Assembly: GCA_045576675.1 (NCBI GenBank)
Contig: JAZNGX010000128.1
Span: forward strand, 1-34,481
Length of the DNA stretch: 34,481 nucleotides
From: JAZNGX01 sp045576675
Lineage (GTDB): Bacteria; Bacillota; Clostridia; Monoglobales; Firm-18
Direction: 5' to 3'
The first letter of the stretch is position 1. Every line of letters begins with the position of its first letter. This document shows positions 7,181 through 15,900 of the stretch, piece after piece. The translations under genes and the position numbers were made by a program. A model generated the notes under the pieces. It ran no database searches. It saw only the letters and a list, made by a program, of their open reading frames with translations, and was not told the origin of the DNA.

Positions 7181-7209
7181 TTGCAAGTTTTTATTTTTTG
7201 TGATATAAT
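7181..7209 (+). promoter_or_regulatory. Promoter of the seven-TM membrane protein gene
   Basis: TTGCAA (7181-7186) and TATAAT (7204-7209) are 17 nt apart, with TG at 7201-7202 giving an extended -10. Translation starts about 20 nt downstream, so the leader is very short. It is divergent to the sigH promoter. Confidence 0.82.
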
Positions 7210-7230
7210 ACCAAAAAGGGGTGTGTGGTT

Positions 7231-8019
7231 TTGGATATAATTCCATCGTTTTATAGCGTGTTTATACTATTTTTCCCATTGATAGCAATTTTCGCATTTA
7301 CACCATTTATGTGGAAAAAACATTCTGCCTTTGGTGTAATGCTTCCAAAAGAGCTTAAAGGCAGCAAACAGCTTGACGGACTGTCACGCAGATTTATTCT
7401 TTTTGCAGTTATTGCGGGCTTGTGCCTTGCAGCAACTGCTGTTACTGTGCAACGTGACAGTGTTATCTTGCTTTGTGCCGTGGTCTACGTTGTACTTTGC
7501 CTTGCGATGTTTGTTATGAATAACAGGCTTGTAAGAAATATTATTGCCGTAAATGACTATGAAAATATACAAAAGCCCGTTTATGTAAAAAATTTAACTG
7601 AAGAGTTTAAGGTAAAAACAATATCTTTTTGGTGGCTTGGGTTGCTTTTGCTTCCTGCTGCAGTCTCGTTTTATGATGCGTACATAAATGTGACTGATAT
7701 TTTATACATCGTACCTTTTGTACAGCTTTTAATTGTTGTGTTGGATGCTATTGCTTTTGGGTTTATAATTAAATCAAGCCAGTATGTGAATAAAAAGACA
7801 GCGGCTGATGATATGAAAAGAAATGCATATGTAAGAAAACGGCTTTCGGTGCTTTGCTTTGCAGTATCGGCAATTATAAGTGCTTTTCTTACATTAATGC
7901 AGCTTTGTAATTCGGGTACGTTGAATGCTGAATGGATAATTAATGTTGCCCCTGCTGTTATCGTTGTGATTGTGACGTTTTTTGCAATATTATTTTGCAT
8001 GAGAATTAATAAAAAATAA
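7231..8019 (+). CDS. Seven-TM integral membrane protein, unknown function (DUF1648/DUF5808-like)
   Basis: Seven hydrophobic segments span the protein: near the N-terminus (IIPSFYSVFILFFPLIAIF), two in the first third, a central one (FWWLGLLLLPAAV), then three in the C-terminal half. A cytosol-facing FGVMLPKE motif after TM1 recalls DUF1648/DUF5808 membrane proteins, some of which work in antimicrobial-peptide immunity or alongside small regulators. No catalytic residues stand out. AAGGGGTG ends at 7223, so TTG at 7231 (spacing 7) is preferred over GTG at 7225, which is nearly inside the ribosome binding site; the two differ by two residues. The gene is single, with its own promoter and a strong terminator. 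Confidence 0.68.
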   Translation: MDIIPSFYSVFILFFPLIAIFAFTPFMWKKHSAFGVMLPKELKGSKQLDGLSRRFILFAVIAGLCLAATAVTVQRDSVILLCAVVYVVLCLAMFVMNNRLVRNIIAVNDYENIQKPVYVKNLTEEFKVKTISFWWLGLLLLPAAVSFYDAYINVTDILYIVPFVQLLIVVLDAIAFGFIIKSSQYVNKKTAADDMKRNAYVRKRLSVLCFAVSAIISAFLTLMQLCNSGTLNAEWIINVAPAVIVVIVTFFAILFCMRINKK

Positions 8020-8048
8020 TAAGTAACAAATTTAGTTTATATAATAGA

Positions 8049-8086
8049 AAAAAACATGCATGTAGTGAAATTTGTGCATGTTTTTT
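8049..8086 (+). terminator. Intrinsic terminator of the membrane protein gene
   Basis: A 12-bp stem AAAAAACATGCA (8049-8060) pairs with TGCATGTTTTTT (8075-8086), 30 nt past the stop codon, and the T-run is part of the stem. It can also work in reverse. Confidence 0.8.
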
Positions 8087-8106
8087 AATATCGTTTTTTT
8101 GACTGA

Positions 8107-8203
8107 TTTACCCGAAAGTAAAAAAAAAGAAATCGTCTGTGGTTTGAAACACCGATTAAACAAGGCTTGTTCCGGAAAAATGCCAAACAAGCCTTGTTTT
8201 TAT
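8107..8203 (+). terminator. Second terminator preceded by two further hairpins (structured gap)
   Basis: A perfect 14-bp stem (8158-8171 with 8186-8199, core CAAGGCTTGTT) followed by TTTTTATT is a strong terminator. Directly upstream, and abutting it, is a bulged hairpin: AATCG (8131-8135) with CGATT (8153-8157), and GTG (8139-8141) with CAC (8150-8152). A small hairpin TTTAC/GTAAA lies at 8107-8121. The simplest reading is a back-up terminator. A short structured RNA is possible, but the only candidate promoter (TTGACT at 8099) lacks a good -10. The 8087-8213 interval has no gene. Confidence 0.7.
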
Positions 8204-8213
8204 TATGTTTTAA

Positions 8214-8259
8214 AGTAAAAAATGAGTGATTGAATAACTGCTTTAATATGTGCTAAAAT
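8214..8259 (+). promoter_or_regulatory. Promoter of the GH78 gene with a shared 22-bp upstream element
   Basis: The -35 TTGAAT (8230-8235) and the extended -10 TG-C-TAAAAT (8254-8259) are 18 nt apart. The -35 is embedded in AGTAAAAAATGA + 2 nt + GATTGAAT (8214-8235). The same element, 20 of 22 bases identical and with the same 18-nt spacer, recurs at 10542-10563 ahead of the long operon. Confidence 0.75.
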
Positions 8260-8294
8260 TTATATATTAAAATGGCAAGGGGAGTGAATAAAAA

Positions 8295-10460
8295 ATGAGT
8301 TGGAAAGCTAAATGGATAATACCTCGTTTTGAACGTGAAGTGTGTCCGACTTATAAAAGATATTTCAAGACCGATAAAGCGGTTGTATCAGCAACCTTGA
8401 AAATAACTGCTGTAGGTGTATATGAGGCGTATCTGAACGGAAAGCGTATTAGTGATTATGTGCTTGCTCCGGGCTGGACTTCGTATAAAACACGCCATCA
8501 GTATCAAACGTATGATGTTTCTGAAATGATAAATGCGGAAAACTGTCTGCAGGTAACGGTTGCAAGAGGCTGGTACCGTAGTGATATGAATGGCGGTTCA
8601 AAGGATTGCCGAGGTTTTTATGGTTATCCGCAGACAATGATTGCCGAGCTTGATATAGTTTATGCTGACGGCACATCTGAAACAATTGTAACGGACAAGG
8701 AATGGAAGGTAAAATCATCGCCCGTTATGTTCAGTACCATATACGATGGTGAATGGTATGATGCTACAAAAGAAAGCTATGAGGATGATAATGCAGGCGG
8801 AGAAGAAAATGTTATCGAATTGCCTGATTTCCCGACGGATAATCTTATCCCTCAGGAGGGTGAGGAAATTCGTGAGCACGAGCGTATAAAGCCGGTACAG
8901 CTTATAATAACTCCAAAGGGCGAGCGTGTAATAGATTTCGGACAGAATCTTACAGGATATATAGAATTTACTGTTGATGCAAATGAAGGCGACAAAATTT
9001 CAATTTCTCATGCAGAGGTGCTTGACAACAACGGTAATTTTTATAACGATAATTTTGTGTATGCAAGAGCAAAGCTTGATTATGTGTGCAAGCAAGGCAT
9101 ACAGACTTATAAGCCGTCATTTACCTTTTTTGGTTTCAGATACATAAGGCTTGACCAATTCCCCGGTGAAATTGATATAAACAATTTTACTGCTATTGCA
9201 GTTTATTCGGATATGAAAAGAACAGGTCATTTTGAGTGTTCAAATCCTTTGCTTAACAAATTTTACGAAAATGTAATATGGAGTCAGAAGGGTAATTTCC
9301 TTGATGTTCCGATGGATTGCCCACAACGCTCCGAGTGTCTTGGTTGGACGGGTGATGCACAAGTATTTGCGAGAACTGCAACTTATAATTTTGATACAAG
9401 TAAATTTTATAGAAAGTGGCTTCGTGATATGGCAGCCGATCAGGGTGAAAACGGATATATCCCGTTTGTAATACCTACACGTAATACCCCTGAGCATACC
9501 TGCGGTGCAGGATGGTCAGATACTGCTGTAATACTTCCATGGGAGGTTTATATGACCTATGGTGATAAAGAAGCGTTAAAAGAACAACTTCCTATGATGA
9601 AAAAATGGATTTCGTATATCACCACCCATACCACAGAACAATACTTGTGGACAGGCGGAGAGCATTTCGGTGACTGGCTTGACCTTGAGGCTCCTGATGG
9701 TTCATATAAGGGTGCCACAGACCATGATTTGCTTGCCTCGGCATTTTATGCGTACTCTACAAGCCTTGTAGTAAAAGCTTGTAAGGCAGTAGGAGAAGAT
9801 GCAAGCGAGTTTGAACAGCTTCATGCAAATATAGTGAAGGCATTTAAAGCAAGATTTAACAGCTTTAAAACACAGACAGAGCATGTGCTTGCTCTTCATT
9901 TTGGACTGACAGACGAGCCCGAAAAGGTGGCTGCATCGCTTGCAAAGCTTATCGCTGATAATGGTTACGCATTAAAAACAGGATTTATGGGAACCCCTTA
10001 TCTGCTTCATGCGTTAAGTGATAATGGTTACGAAGACGTTGCATATACACTTGTGTTAAGAGAAAACTATCCGTCGTGGTTGTATCCAGTAACAAAGGGT
10101 GCAACTACTGTTTGGGAGCATTGGGACGGCATCAAGCCTGACGGTAGCTTCTGGAGCAAGGATATGAACTCATTTAATCACTATTCGTACGGCAGTATGA
10201 CAGACTGGCTGTATGGCACTGCTGCCGGAATACGCAGAGTTGAGGAATACCCCGGATTTGAGAAAATCGTTGTTGCACCGCACCCTGATAAGCGACTCGG
10301 ATATCTGGAGGCATCTATTGAAACCAAATATGGTGTGATTCGCTCACGTTGGGAATATGTTGACGGAAACGTACGCTATGAAATTGATGTTCCGTCTCCT
10401 GCAACAATAATAATTGACGGTGAGTCACATCAGGTTGAAAAAGGAAGCTATGTTTTTTAG
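8295..10460 (+). CDS. GH78 alpha-L-rhamnosidase, intracellular
   Basis: Predicted to release terminal alpha-L-rhamnose from imported oligosaccharides in the cytoplasm; no signal peptide is present. Domains in order: an N-terminal beta-sandwich (about 1-170) with the family signature WTSYKTRHQYQTYDVS; a second beta-domain (about 195-300) with DFGQNLTGYIEF and FTFFGFRYIRL; the (alpha/alpha)6 catalytic barrel (about 310-640); and a short C-terminal beta-domain (GVIRSRWEYVDGNVRYEIDVP). The catalytic pair is visible: general acid E347 in MDCPQRSECLGWTGDAQ (D341 also conserved) and E608 in TTVWEHWDG. At 721 aa it is on the short side of the family. The ribosome binding site is AAGGGGAGTG. It is alone in its transcript, but its promoter shares an element with the RG-I operon just downstream, supporting a role in RG-I breakdown. 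Confidence 0.93.
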   Translation: MSWKAKWIIPRFEREVCPTYKRYFKTDKAVVSATLKITAVGVYEAYLNGKRISDYVLAPGWTSYKTRHQYQTYDVSEMINAENCLQVTVARGWYRSDMNGGSKDCRGFYGYPQTMIAELDIVYADGTSETIVTDKEWKVKSSPVMFSTIYDGEWYDATKESYEDDNAGGEENVIELPDFPTDNLIPQEGEEIREHERIKPVQLIITPKGERVIDFGQNLTGYIEFTVDANEGDKISISHAEVLDNNGNFYNDNFVYARAKLDYVCKQGIQTYKPSFTFFGFRYIRLDQFPGEIDINNFTAIAVYSDMKRTGHFECSNPLLNKFYENVIWSQKGNFLDVPMDCPQRSECLGWTGDAQVFARTATYNFDTSKFYRKWLRDMAADQGENGYIPFVIPTRNTPEHTCGAGWSDTAVILPWEVYMTYGDKEALKEQLPMMKKWISYITTHTTEQYLWTGGEHFGDWLDLEAPDGSYKGATDHDLLASAFYAYSTSLVVKACKAVGEDASEFEQLHANIVKAFKARFNSFKTQTEHVLALHFGLTDEPEKVAASLAKLIADNGYALKTGFMGTPYLLHALSDNGYEDVAYTLVLRENYPSWLYPVTKGATTVWEHWDGIKPDGSFWSKDMNSFNHYSYGSMTDWLYGTAAGIRRVEEYPGFEKIVVAPHPDKRLGYLEASIETKYGVIRSRWEYVDGNVRYEIDVPSPATIIIDGESHQVEKGSYVF

Positions 10461-10462
10461 CA

Positions 10463-10535
10463 CGTAAAATATTGATAATTGTAAAATCAAAGCAATTATT
10501 TGTAGTTTTTTACAGCTTACACAATATGTTTTACG
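10463..10535 (+). other. Possible three-way-junction RNA in the GH78 3' untranslated region
   Basis: Three stems fit the gap after GH78. An outer stem pairs 10463-10474 with 10522-10535 (12 bp, with a 2-nt bulge at 10527-10528). A second, perfect 7-bp stem is 10475-10481 with 10493-10499. A weak 4-bp third stem is 10501-10504 with 10511-10514. The first two stack directly on each other. No T-run follows 10535, so this is not a plain terminator. The structure is read by eye in AT-rich DNA; its function is unknown. Confidence 0.4.
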
Positions 10536-10541
10536 CCTTAT

Positions 10542-10587
10542 AGTAAAAAATGAAAGATTGAATTTAATTAATTGTATGTAATATAAT
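10542..10587 (+). promoter_or_regulatory. Promoter of the long surface/RG-I operon, sharing the GH78 element
   Basis: The -35 TTGAAT (10558-10563) and the -10 TATAAT (10582-10587) are 18 nt apart. The -35 lies inside AGTAAAAAATGA + 2 nt + GATTGAAT (10542-10563), nearly identical to 8214-8235. It is the last clear promoter seen before the right edge of the window. Confidence 0.78.
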
Positions 10588-10616
10588 TTTGGAAAAATTG
10601 CAAAGGAGTAGGTAGT

Positions 10617-13301
10617 ATGTTAAGAAAACAAAAGTGTTTAAAGGTACTGGTAAGCTTTATACTTGTTGTTACATTGCTTGTAACACTGCTAACCGGTATC
10701 GGATTTGCTTCTGAGAAGCCATTGGTGGAAACAACGGATTATTCGTTGTTGCTTAATCGCCTTGGTATATCAGCAGTGGGGGATAGTGAATCACACATAA
10801 CAAGGGGTGATTTTACCGTTATGGCTGTGCAGGCATCAGGTACAGCACTTGCTGAGGAAAAAGGATATTTTGAAGATGTAAGTGGTGAACAGGCTAAATA
10901 TATTAATGCAGCTGCAGAATTTGGATATGTACGTGGTGAAGAAGATAAATGCTTTAACCCTGACCGTATCATCAGCTTTGCAGAGGCTTCAACAATTCTA
11001 AGACGAGTTCTTGGTTATGACAATGTTCATAACAGCGAAACCGCTTATACGCCTGAATATCTTCTTGCCACTGTTAATGCACAGCTTGCAGAGGGTGTAA
11101 CTGCATCGGATAAGCTTACCTGCAAAGATGCTGCAACAATGATTTTTAATATGCTTAATTCAAAATATGTTAAATTCAGCGGTGTTGACCCGAATGGTGC
11201 AGCTATTTACACTGAAAGCAATAATACAATGCTTAACGAAAAGTATGATGTGTATATTTATGGCGGTGTGATTGAAGCTGTTAATGGTATTGCAGTTAAC
11301 GGAGTTGCTCCCACTGACCGTGATTATATTGTGATTAATTCAAACAGATATCTTAATATGTACTATAACGATTACACACTTCTTGGTGCAAATGTAAGAT
11401 ATTACGTTAAGCGTGGCGCTGATGAGTCTGAGCTTTTGTTTATAGCAAAGGACAATTCAAACAAGCTTTTAATTAATATTCGCGATATCAACAGTGCAAA
11501 AGGTTTTGATTCAACTGACAGTGCGGCAGACAAGAAAAATCCTGTTGTTCGTTACACTGAAGAGGGTGCAAAAAAATACACAGAAATTGACATAGACCCC
11601 AAAGCTACAATTATTTTAAATGGTGAAAACTGTGTATCTGTTAAAAACAGCGACTTCACTGCAATGCCGGGTAAGGTAATGCTTATTGACGGTGACGGAA
11701 ATTCAATTTTTGAAATTGTTATGATAGAGAAATATGTTTATTATCGTGTTTCATTGGTTGAACGTACAGTTAACAAGGTATTTGATAAAGATGGTAAGGA
11801 AGCAATCGACCTTGCATACTGTGACCGTGATAAATTTAAGGTTATAACAGACGGTCAGGAGGTTACTGGTGACGATATCGGCAACGGGGCTGTTCTGCAG
11901 GTAATGTGTTCTTATAAAGATGATGGAACAATTGATTACGATAAAGCAATTTGTATAGAAATTATTTCAAAGACAGTTACAGGTACAGTGACGATGCTTG
12001 AAGATACGGATGTTTTATATCTTGATAATGTTAAGTATTATGCATTGCCTGAGATAAGAGAAAAAACAAACGTTGGTGACACAACAACCTTCTATCTTGG
12101 ATTTGATGATGTAATTATTGCTAATGATGCAATAAAACAAACGGACTCTCAGTTGTACGGATACCTTGTGGCGCGCGAAAGAGAGAACGGAATTTATGAT
12201 GATTTAAGCTTTATGATATACAATTCTAAAAATGAAATGTTTGTAGCAGAGGCAGCAGACGATATACAATACACAGGTATGTATAACGGAACTTATGTTT
12301 CAAAGAGACATTTCAAGGCAGATAAGCTTTACGACCTTGTTACACCGAAACAGCTTATAATGTATAAGCTTAACGATGAAGGTAAGATTTCACTTATCGA
12401 GCTTGCTTATGATTATACAAACGCTGCTGACTATGACGGATACGACCCAGACAGATTTTCGCTCGAATGGTATGACAGAAACAACACACTTCATTCAACT
12501 TATATTAATGAAAGCTATAATGCAACATGGGATACAATGTATTTCTATGTAAGCACTGGAAGCACAGATGAGGATGATTTTGAAGTTGGCAGCTTTGCAA
12601 GATATGGTAACGGAACACGCACCGGTTCAACAAAGGTTTATGATGCAGACAGAACCTTAAGAGCTGGCGTAGTTGTGATTGAAGATGCAAATCTTGCAGA
12701 AATTGTAGATAAGAGCTTTTTTGACAGCAAGTATCCTACACTTATAACTGACAAGAAAATAGTTATGGATAAAGACGGAAATGAGGTTGTTGAATATACT
12801 GCCCACGAAAAGGCAGGAGGTGTTACATTAAGAGCGGCTAAAGAAAATTTAGAACCTCTTAACAATTATTTGGGCGTAACATCAGCAGGCACTATAACAC
12901 GTTTTGAGGACCTTAAAGAAGGTGACATAATAAGCTATGAGAGAGATTTGCAGGGCAAGGTTTGTAAGTTTGTTGTATTAAATGAGTATGACCCGACTCA
13001 CCAGAATACATATTACGAAGCCCGTTATAATGGCGATAAACCTAAGTACATAGGATATTATAACATTTCTTTAGGACATGTAACAAAGTTCTCTGAAAAC
13101 AGTAACTTTATGCTTGATTGTTCTGAAACAAGAAGATATGCATATACATTCCAGCCTATTTTCTTCTATATATATAATACCAGAACAAGTGAAGTAAATT
13201 ATGTTGCAAGAACAGTTACATATCTTGACGAAGGTGATTACGTGTTTGTAAATTCAATTTATAACAGAATCAATTGTGTAATTCTTTACGTTAACGATTA
13301 A
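10617..13301 (+). CDS. Secreted SLH-domain surface protein, large unknown body
   Basis: A basic, strongly hydrophobic N-terminus (MLRKQKCLKVLVSF...) ending near GFASE is a signal peptide of about 32 residues. Residues about 36-190 resemble three diverged S-layer homology (SLH) repeats: ITRGDFTVMAVQASG, YFEDVSGEQAKYINAAAEFG, and FNPDRIISFAEASTILRRVLG followed by KLTCKDAATMIFNML. SLH domains bind pyruvylated secondary wall polymers and hold proteins on the cell surface. The remaining roughly 700 residues are beta-rich, with recurring segments such as DVYIYGGVIEAVNG and TVTGTVTMLEDTDVLYLDN, and match no enzyme I recognise. AAGGAG precedes the ATG. It is the first gene after the operon promoter, and the next gene begins 14 nt downstream. 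It may be a structural or binding component of the RG-I system, but the sequence does not show this. Confidence 0.78.
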   Translation: MLRKQKCLKVLVSFILVVTLLVTLLTGIGFASEKPLVETTDYSLLLNRLGISAVGDSESHITRGDFTVMAVQASGTALAEEKGYFEDVSGEQAKYINAAAEFGYVRGEEDKCFNPDRIISFAEASTILRRVLGYDNVHNSETAYTPEYLLATVNAQLAEGVTASDKLTCKDAATMIFNMLNSKYVKFSGVDPNGAAIYTESNNTMLNEKYDVYIYGGVIEAVNGIAVNGVAPTDRDYIVINSNRYLNMYYNDYTLLGANVRYYVKRGADESELLFIAKDNSNKLLINIRDINSAKGFDSTDSAADKKNPVVRYTEEGAKKYTEIDIDPKATIILNGENCVSVKNSDFTAMPGKVMLIDGDGNSIFEIVMIEKYVYYRVSLVERTVNKVFDKDGKEAIDLAYCDRDKFKVITDGQEVTGDDIGNGAVLQVMCSYKDDGTIDYDKAICIEIISKTVTGTVTMLEDTDVLYLDNVKYYALPEIREKTNVGDTTTFYLGFDDVIIANDAIKQTDSQLYGYLVARERENGIYDDLSFMIYNSKNEMFVAEAADDIQYTGMYNGTYVSKRHFKADKLYDLVTPKQLIMYKLNDEGKISLIELAYDYTNAADYDGYDPDRFSLEWYDRNNTLHSTYINESYNATWDTMYFYVSTGSTDEDDFEVGSFARYGNGTRTGSTKVYDADRTLRAGVVVIEDANLAEIVDKSFFDSKYPTLITDKKIVMDKDGNEVVEYTAHEKAGGVTLRAAKENLEPLNNYLGVTSAGTITRFEDLKEGDIISYERDLQGKVCKFVVLNEYDPTHQNTYYEARYNGDKPKYIGYYNISLGHVTKFSENSNFMLDCSETRRYAYTFQPIFFYIYNTRTSEVNYVARTVTYLDEGDYVFVNSIYNRINCVILYVND

Positions 13302-13315
13302 TAGGGGGTATCGTA

Positions 13316-15874
13316 ATGAAAAATATAAATATATTTTTGAAGCTGACACTTTTAACTGTAGCTTTATTATCTATACTGTGTGTAAGCGTAAGTGCAGCAG
13401 AGTTTATTTTGACAGATGATTTTGAAAAATATGATGCAGATTATGCTATGCCGACAGAAAAATATCACGTCGGCGGAACAAACAATGTATTTATTGAAAA
13501 TCAACGTGACAATAAAATAGCAAAAATTACTTATAATCAAAAAGATGGAAAAGCAGGACGTATTCTTTATGAAATTACAGGGATACCTGAGAAAACTATT
13601 GTTTTAAGCTATGATTTTATGTTGGCTGATCCGGCTAATTCTGATGTAGAGTTGTTTCGTGTTGAAAACACTAATGGTAAAATAGAAGCATTTAAGATTT
13701 TTACCAGCGGAAATGTTGTGTATGTAAAAGATACAAATACCAGGTTAATCAGCAATGTAGAAGCTGATAAATGGTATAATATACAGTTGTATATTGACTT
13801 TACAAATAAAAATTTCGATGTACGTAGTGGTGAAAATGTTTTTGAAGATCTGCCGTTTACTGTTAATGTTGATAATATAGATCGTCTGTTATCAATAATG
13901 AATAAAAAGAACAATGCACTGTATGTTGATAATATTGATGTGGCTTACCTTGATGGTACACCTGCTGAAACAGCAATTTTTGAAGCAAAAGCACTTTATG
14001 TATCTGCAAATACAGGTTATGCTGATGGTCAGTATCCTCAAAGCGCAGTTGAAAGACTTAAGGATATATATAATGAAGCATATAAAAAGTTTGTGGCCGG
14101 AGATGAATCTGACGAATTGGCAGCATCGCTTAATGATGCAATAGAGGTATTTAAAAACAGTCGTATAGACGTAAGTTCTGTTGATGCAACACCGAATCAC
14201 ATAATGGTAACTGCAGATGATATTTTGATGGTCGGAAATGAAGGACTTACATATGACCTTAATGAAAAAATCAGCTTATGCGATAAAGCAGGAAATATTA
14301 TAGATGAACAGCTTACATATACTGTTGAATCACCTGTTGATGGTGTTACGGTTGTTGACGGAATTATAAATGCAGTTCATGGTTCAACAGGTTATTTAAA
14401 GATTAAGGCAGAATCTTCTTCTGGAATTTATACAAGATTTGAAACAAGAATTGTGTCTTACGGCACAATAACAATAACTGAATGTATCGCCTATGACAGA
14501 GCCATTAGTGTTAAGGGTACAATCAACAAAAGCAACGAGTTCCCGATTACAGTTACAATAAAACCAAGAAGTTTGGTATATACTCAATCTGACGCATACT
14601 TTGAAGATACATTTGAATTTACAGCAGAGTATAACAGCACCAGACCTCCTGTTAGTGCCGAATTTACTTTAAAATTCGAGGGTAATGATATATATACATT
14701 TGAAAAAACATATCAGTTCTATGGTGATGGTTGGCGTGATGCAGCAATTGCTGAATTTAACGCAGCAGAAAATGATGCTACAGCAACAGGCATTAAGGCG
14801 TTGCTTGAAAAGTATAATTTTGAACTCAATATCAGCAAAACACTTTGGGATACATATTCAGATGCTATAATTTCATATGTTTATAAGTCAAAGACATTTG
14901 CAGATTATGATGCTTTAAAAACAGCTATCAAAGAAATTGAGTATATTATAGCTCATAAAGATGCTTCAAGAGAAAATATTGAAGAAGTATTAGCTGATAA
15001 TATGGATGTGCTTGTGGCAAACGGATTTAACAAGGCTGCATTTGATTCATTGACAGCTACAAATAAAACGCAATTCTATCTTAATGCATTGGATGTTGCA
15101 ATTGATTTGCAAACAACAACAGTGGCAGGTATTTGCACACAGCTAAATGAAATGGTTGACGCATTGAATACTCCTGCTGTAAGACCGAACAGACCTGTAA
15201 CAGGCGGTGGCTCCGGCGGTTCAGGCGGTGGCGGTGGTTCAAGCTATGTGCCTAAATACGAGATTTCACCTGTCGCAACCGAAAAGCCTGTAACTGTTGA
15301 GCCTGAAACAGAAAAAGAAGAATTGCCTGAAACAGAAGCATTTGCAGATATTGCTGATGCTGAGTGGGCAAAAGATGCACTTATGTATATGAAGGCAAAG
15401 GACATAATGGTTGGATATAATAATGAAGTAAGACCGAACGACAACGTAACACGCGGAGAATGTGCAAAAATCCTTGTTGTTGCTTTTGGTCTTGAGCTTG
15501 AAGGCGAAGGCAGAACATTCGCAGATTCAGCTGATGCATGGTGGGCACCATATGCTTCAATTGCATCAACAAACAATGTTGTAAATGGTTATGAGGACGG
15601 AAGCTTTGGCGGTGACGATATTATCACACGTGAAATGCTAGCAACAATGATTGACAGAATTATAACTGCAAAAGGCATTGAGTTATATGACAAAAACACT
15701 GACAGCAGCTTTGCGGATAACGAAGAAATATCTGACTATGCTGCAGAGGCTGTTGCTAAGCTTTACAAAAAAGGTATTATAAACGGAGTTGGAAACAACT
15801 TGTTTGCACCAAAGCTTGCGGTTACAAGAGCTGAGGCTGCCAAAATGGTTTACAGCGTATTGACAGAAAAATAA
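13316..15874 (+). CDS. Secreted LamG-like plus three-SLH surface protein
   Basis: Signal peptide of about 26 residues (cut near VSAAE). About residues 28-220 form a concanavalin A/LamG-like module (TDDFEKYDADY at the start, ALYVDNIDVAYLDG at the end), a fold used for carbohydrate binding. The middle region (220-620) has helical segments (for example KRAxxx-free stretches around AIEVFKNS and YIIAHKDASRENIEEVL) and an Ig-like part. A flexible glycine linker (GGSGGSGGGGGSS, near residue 630) and an acidic Pro/Thr/Glu stretch follow. Three well-formed SLH repeats end the protein (about 676-852: FADIADAEWAKDALMYM, FADSADAWWAPYASIA, FADNEEISDYAAEAVAKLY). AGGGGG precedes the ATG. It is the clearest cell-surface anchor in the locus and may display a sugar-binding module. 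Confidence 0.87.
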   Translation: MKNINIFLKLTLLTVALLSILCVSVSAAEFILTDDFEKYDADYAMPTEKYHVGGTNNVFIENQRDNKIAKITYNQKDGKAGRILYEITGIPEKTIVLSYDFMLADPANSDVELFRVENTNGKIEAFKIFTSGNVVYVKDTNTRLISNVEADKWYNIQLYIDFTNKNFDVRSGENVFEDLPFTVNVDNIDRLLSIMNKKNNALYVDNIDVAYLDGTPAETAIFEAKALYVSANTGYADGQYPQSAVERLKDIYNEAYKKFVAGDESDELAASLNDAIEVFKNSRIDVSSVDATPNHIMVTADDILMVGNEGLTYDLNEKISLCDKAGNIIDEQLTYTVESPVDGVTVVDGIINAVHGSTGYLKIKAESSSGIYTRFETRIVSYGTITITECIAYDRAISVKGTINKSNEFPITVTIKPRSLVYTQSDAYFEDTFEFTAEYNSTRPPVSAEFTLKFEGNDIYTFEKTYQFYGDGWRDAAIAEFNAAENDATATGIKALLEKYNFELNISKTLWDTYSDAIISYVYKSKTFADYDALKTAIKEIEYIIAHKDASRENIEEVLADNMDVLVANGFNKAAFDSLTATNKTQFYLNALDVAIDLQTTTVAGICTQLNEMVDALNTPAVRPNRPVTGGGSGGSGGGGGSSYVPKYEISPVATEKPVTVEPETEKEELPETEAFADIADAEWAKDALMYMKAKDIMVGYNNEVRPNDNVTRGECAKILVVAFGLELEGEGRTFADSADAWWAPYASIASTNNVVNGYEDGSFGGDDIITREMLATMIDRIITAKGIELYDKNTDSSFADNEEISDYAAEAVAKLYKKGIINGVGNNLFAPKLAVTRAEAAKMVYSVLTEK

Positions 15875-15900
15875 ATCTATGCAGTAAATGGGGAAATAAT

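Noticed and set aside
8131..8203. Known metabolite riboswitch ahead of the rhamnosidase gene
   Set aside because: No conserved core of a riboswitch class I know is visible, and the rhamnosidase promoter lies downstream of the terminator, so this RNA would not be in its leader.
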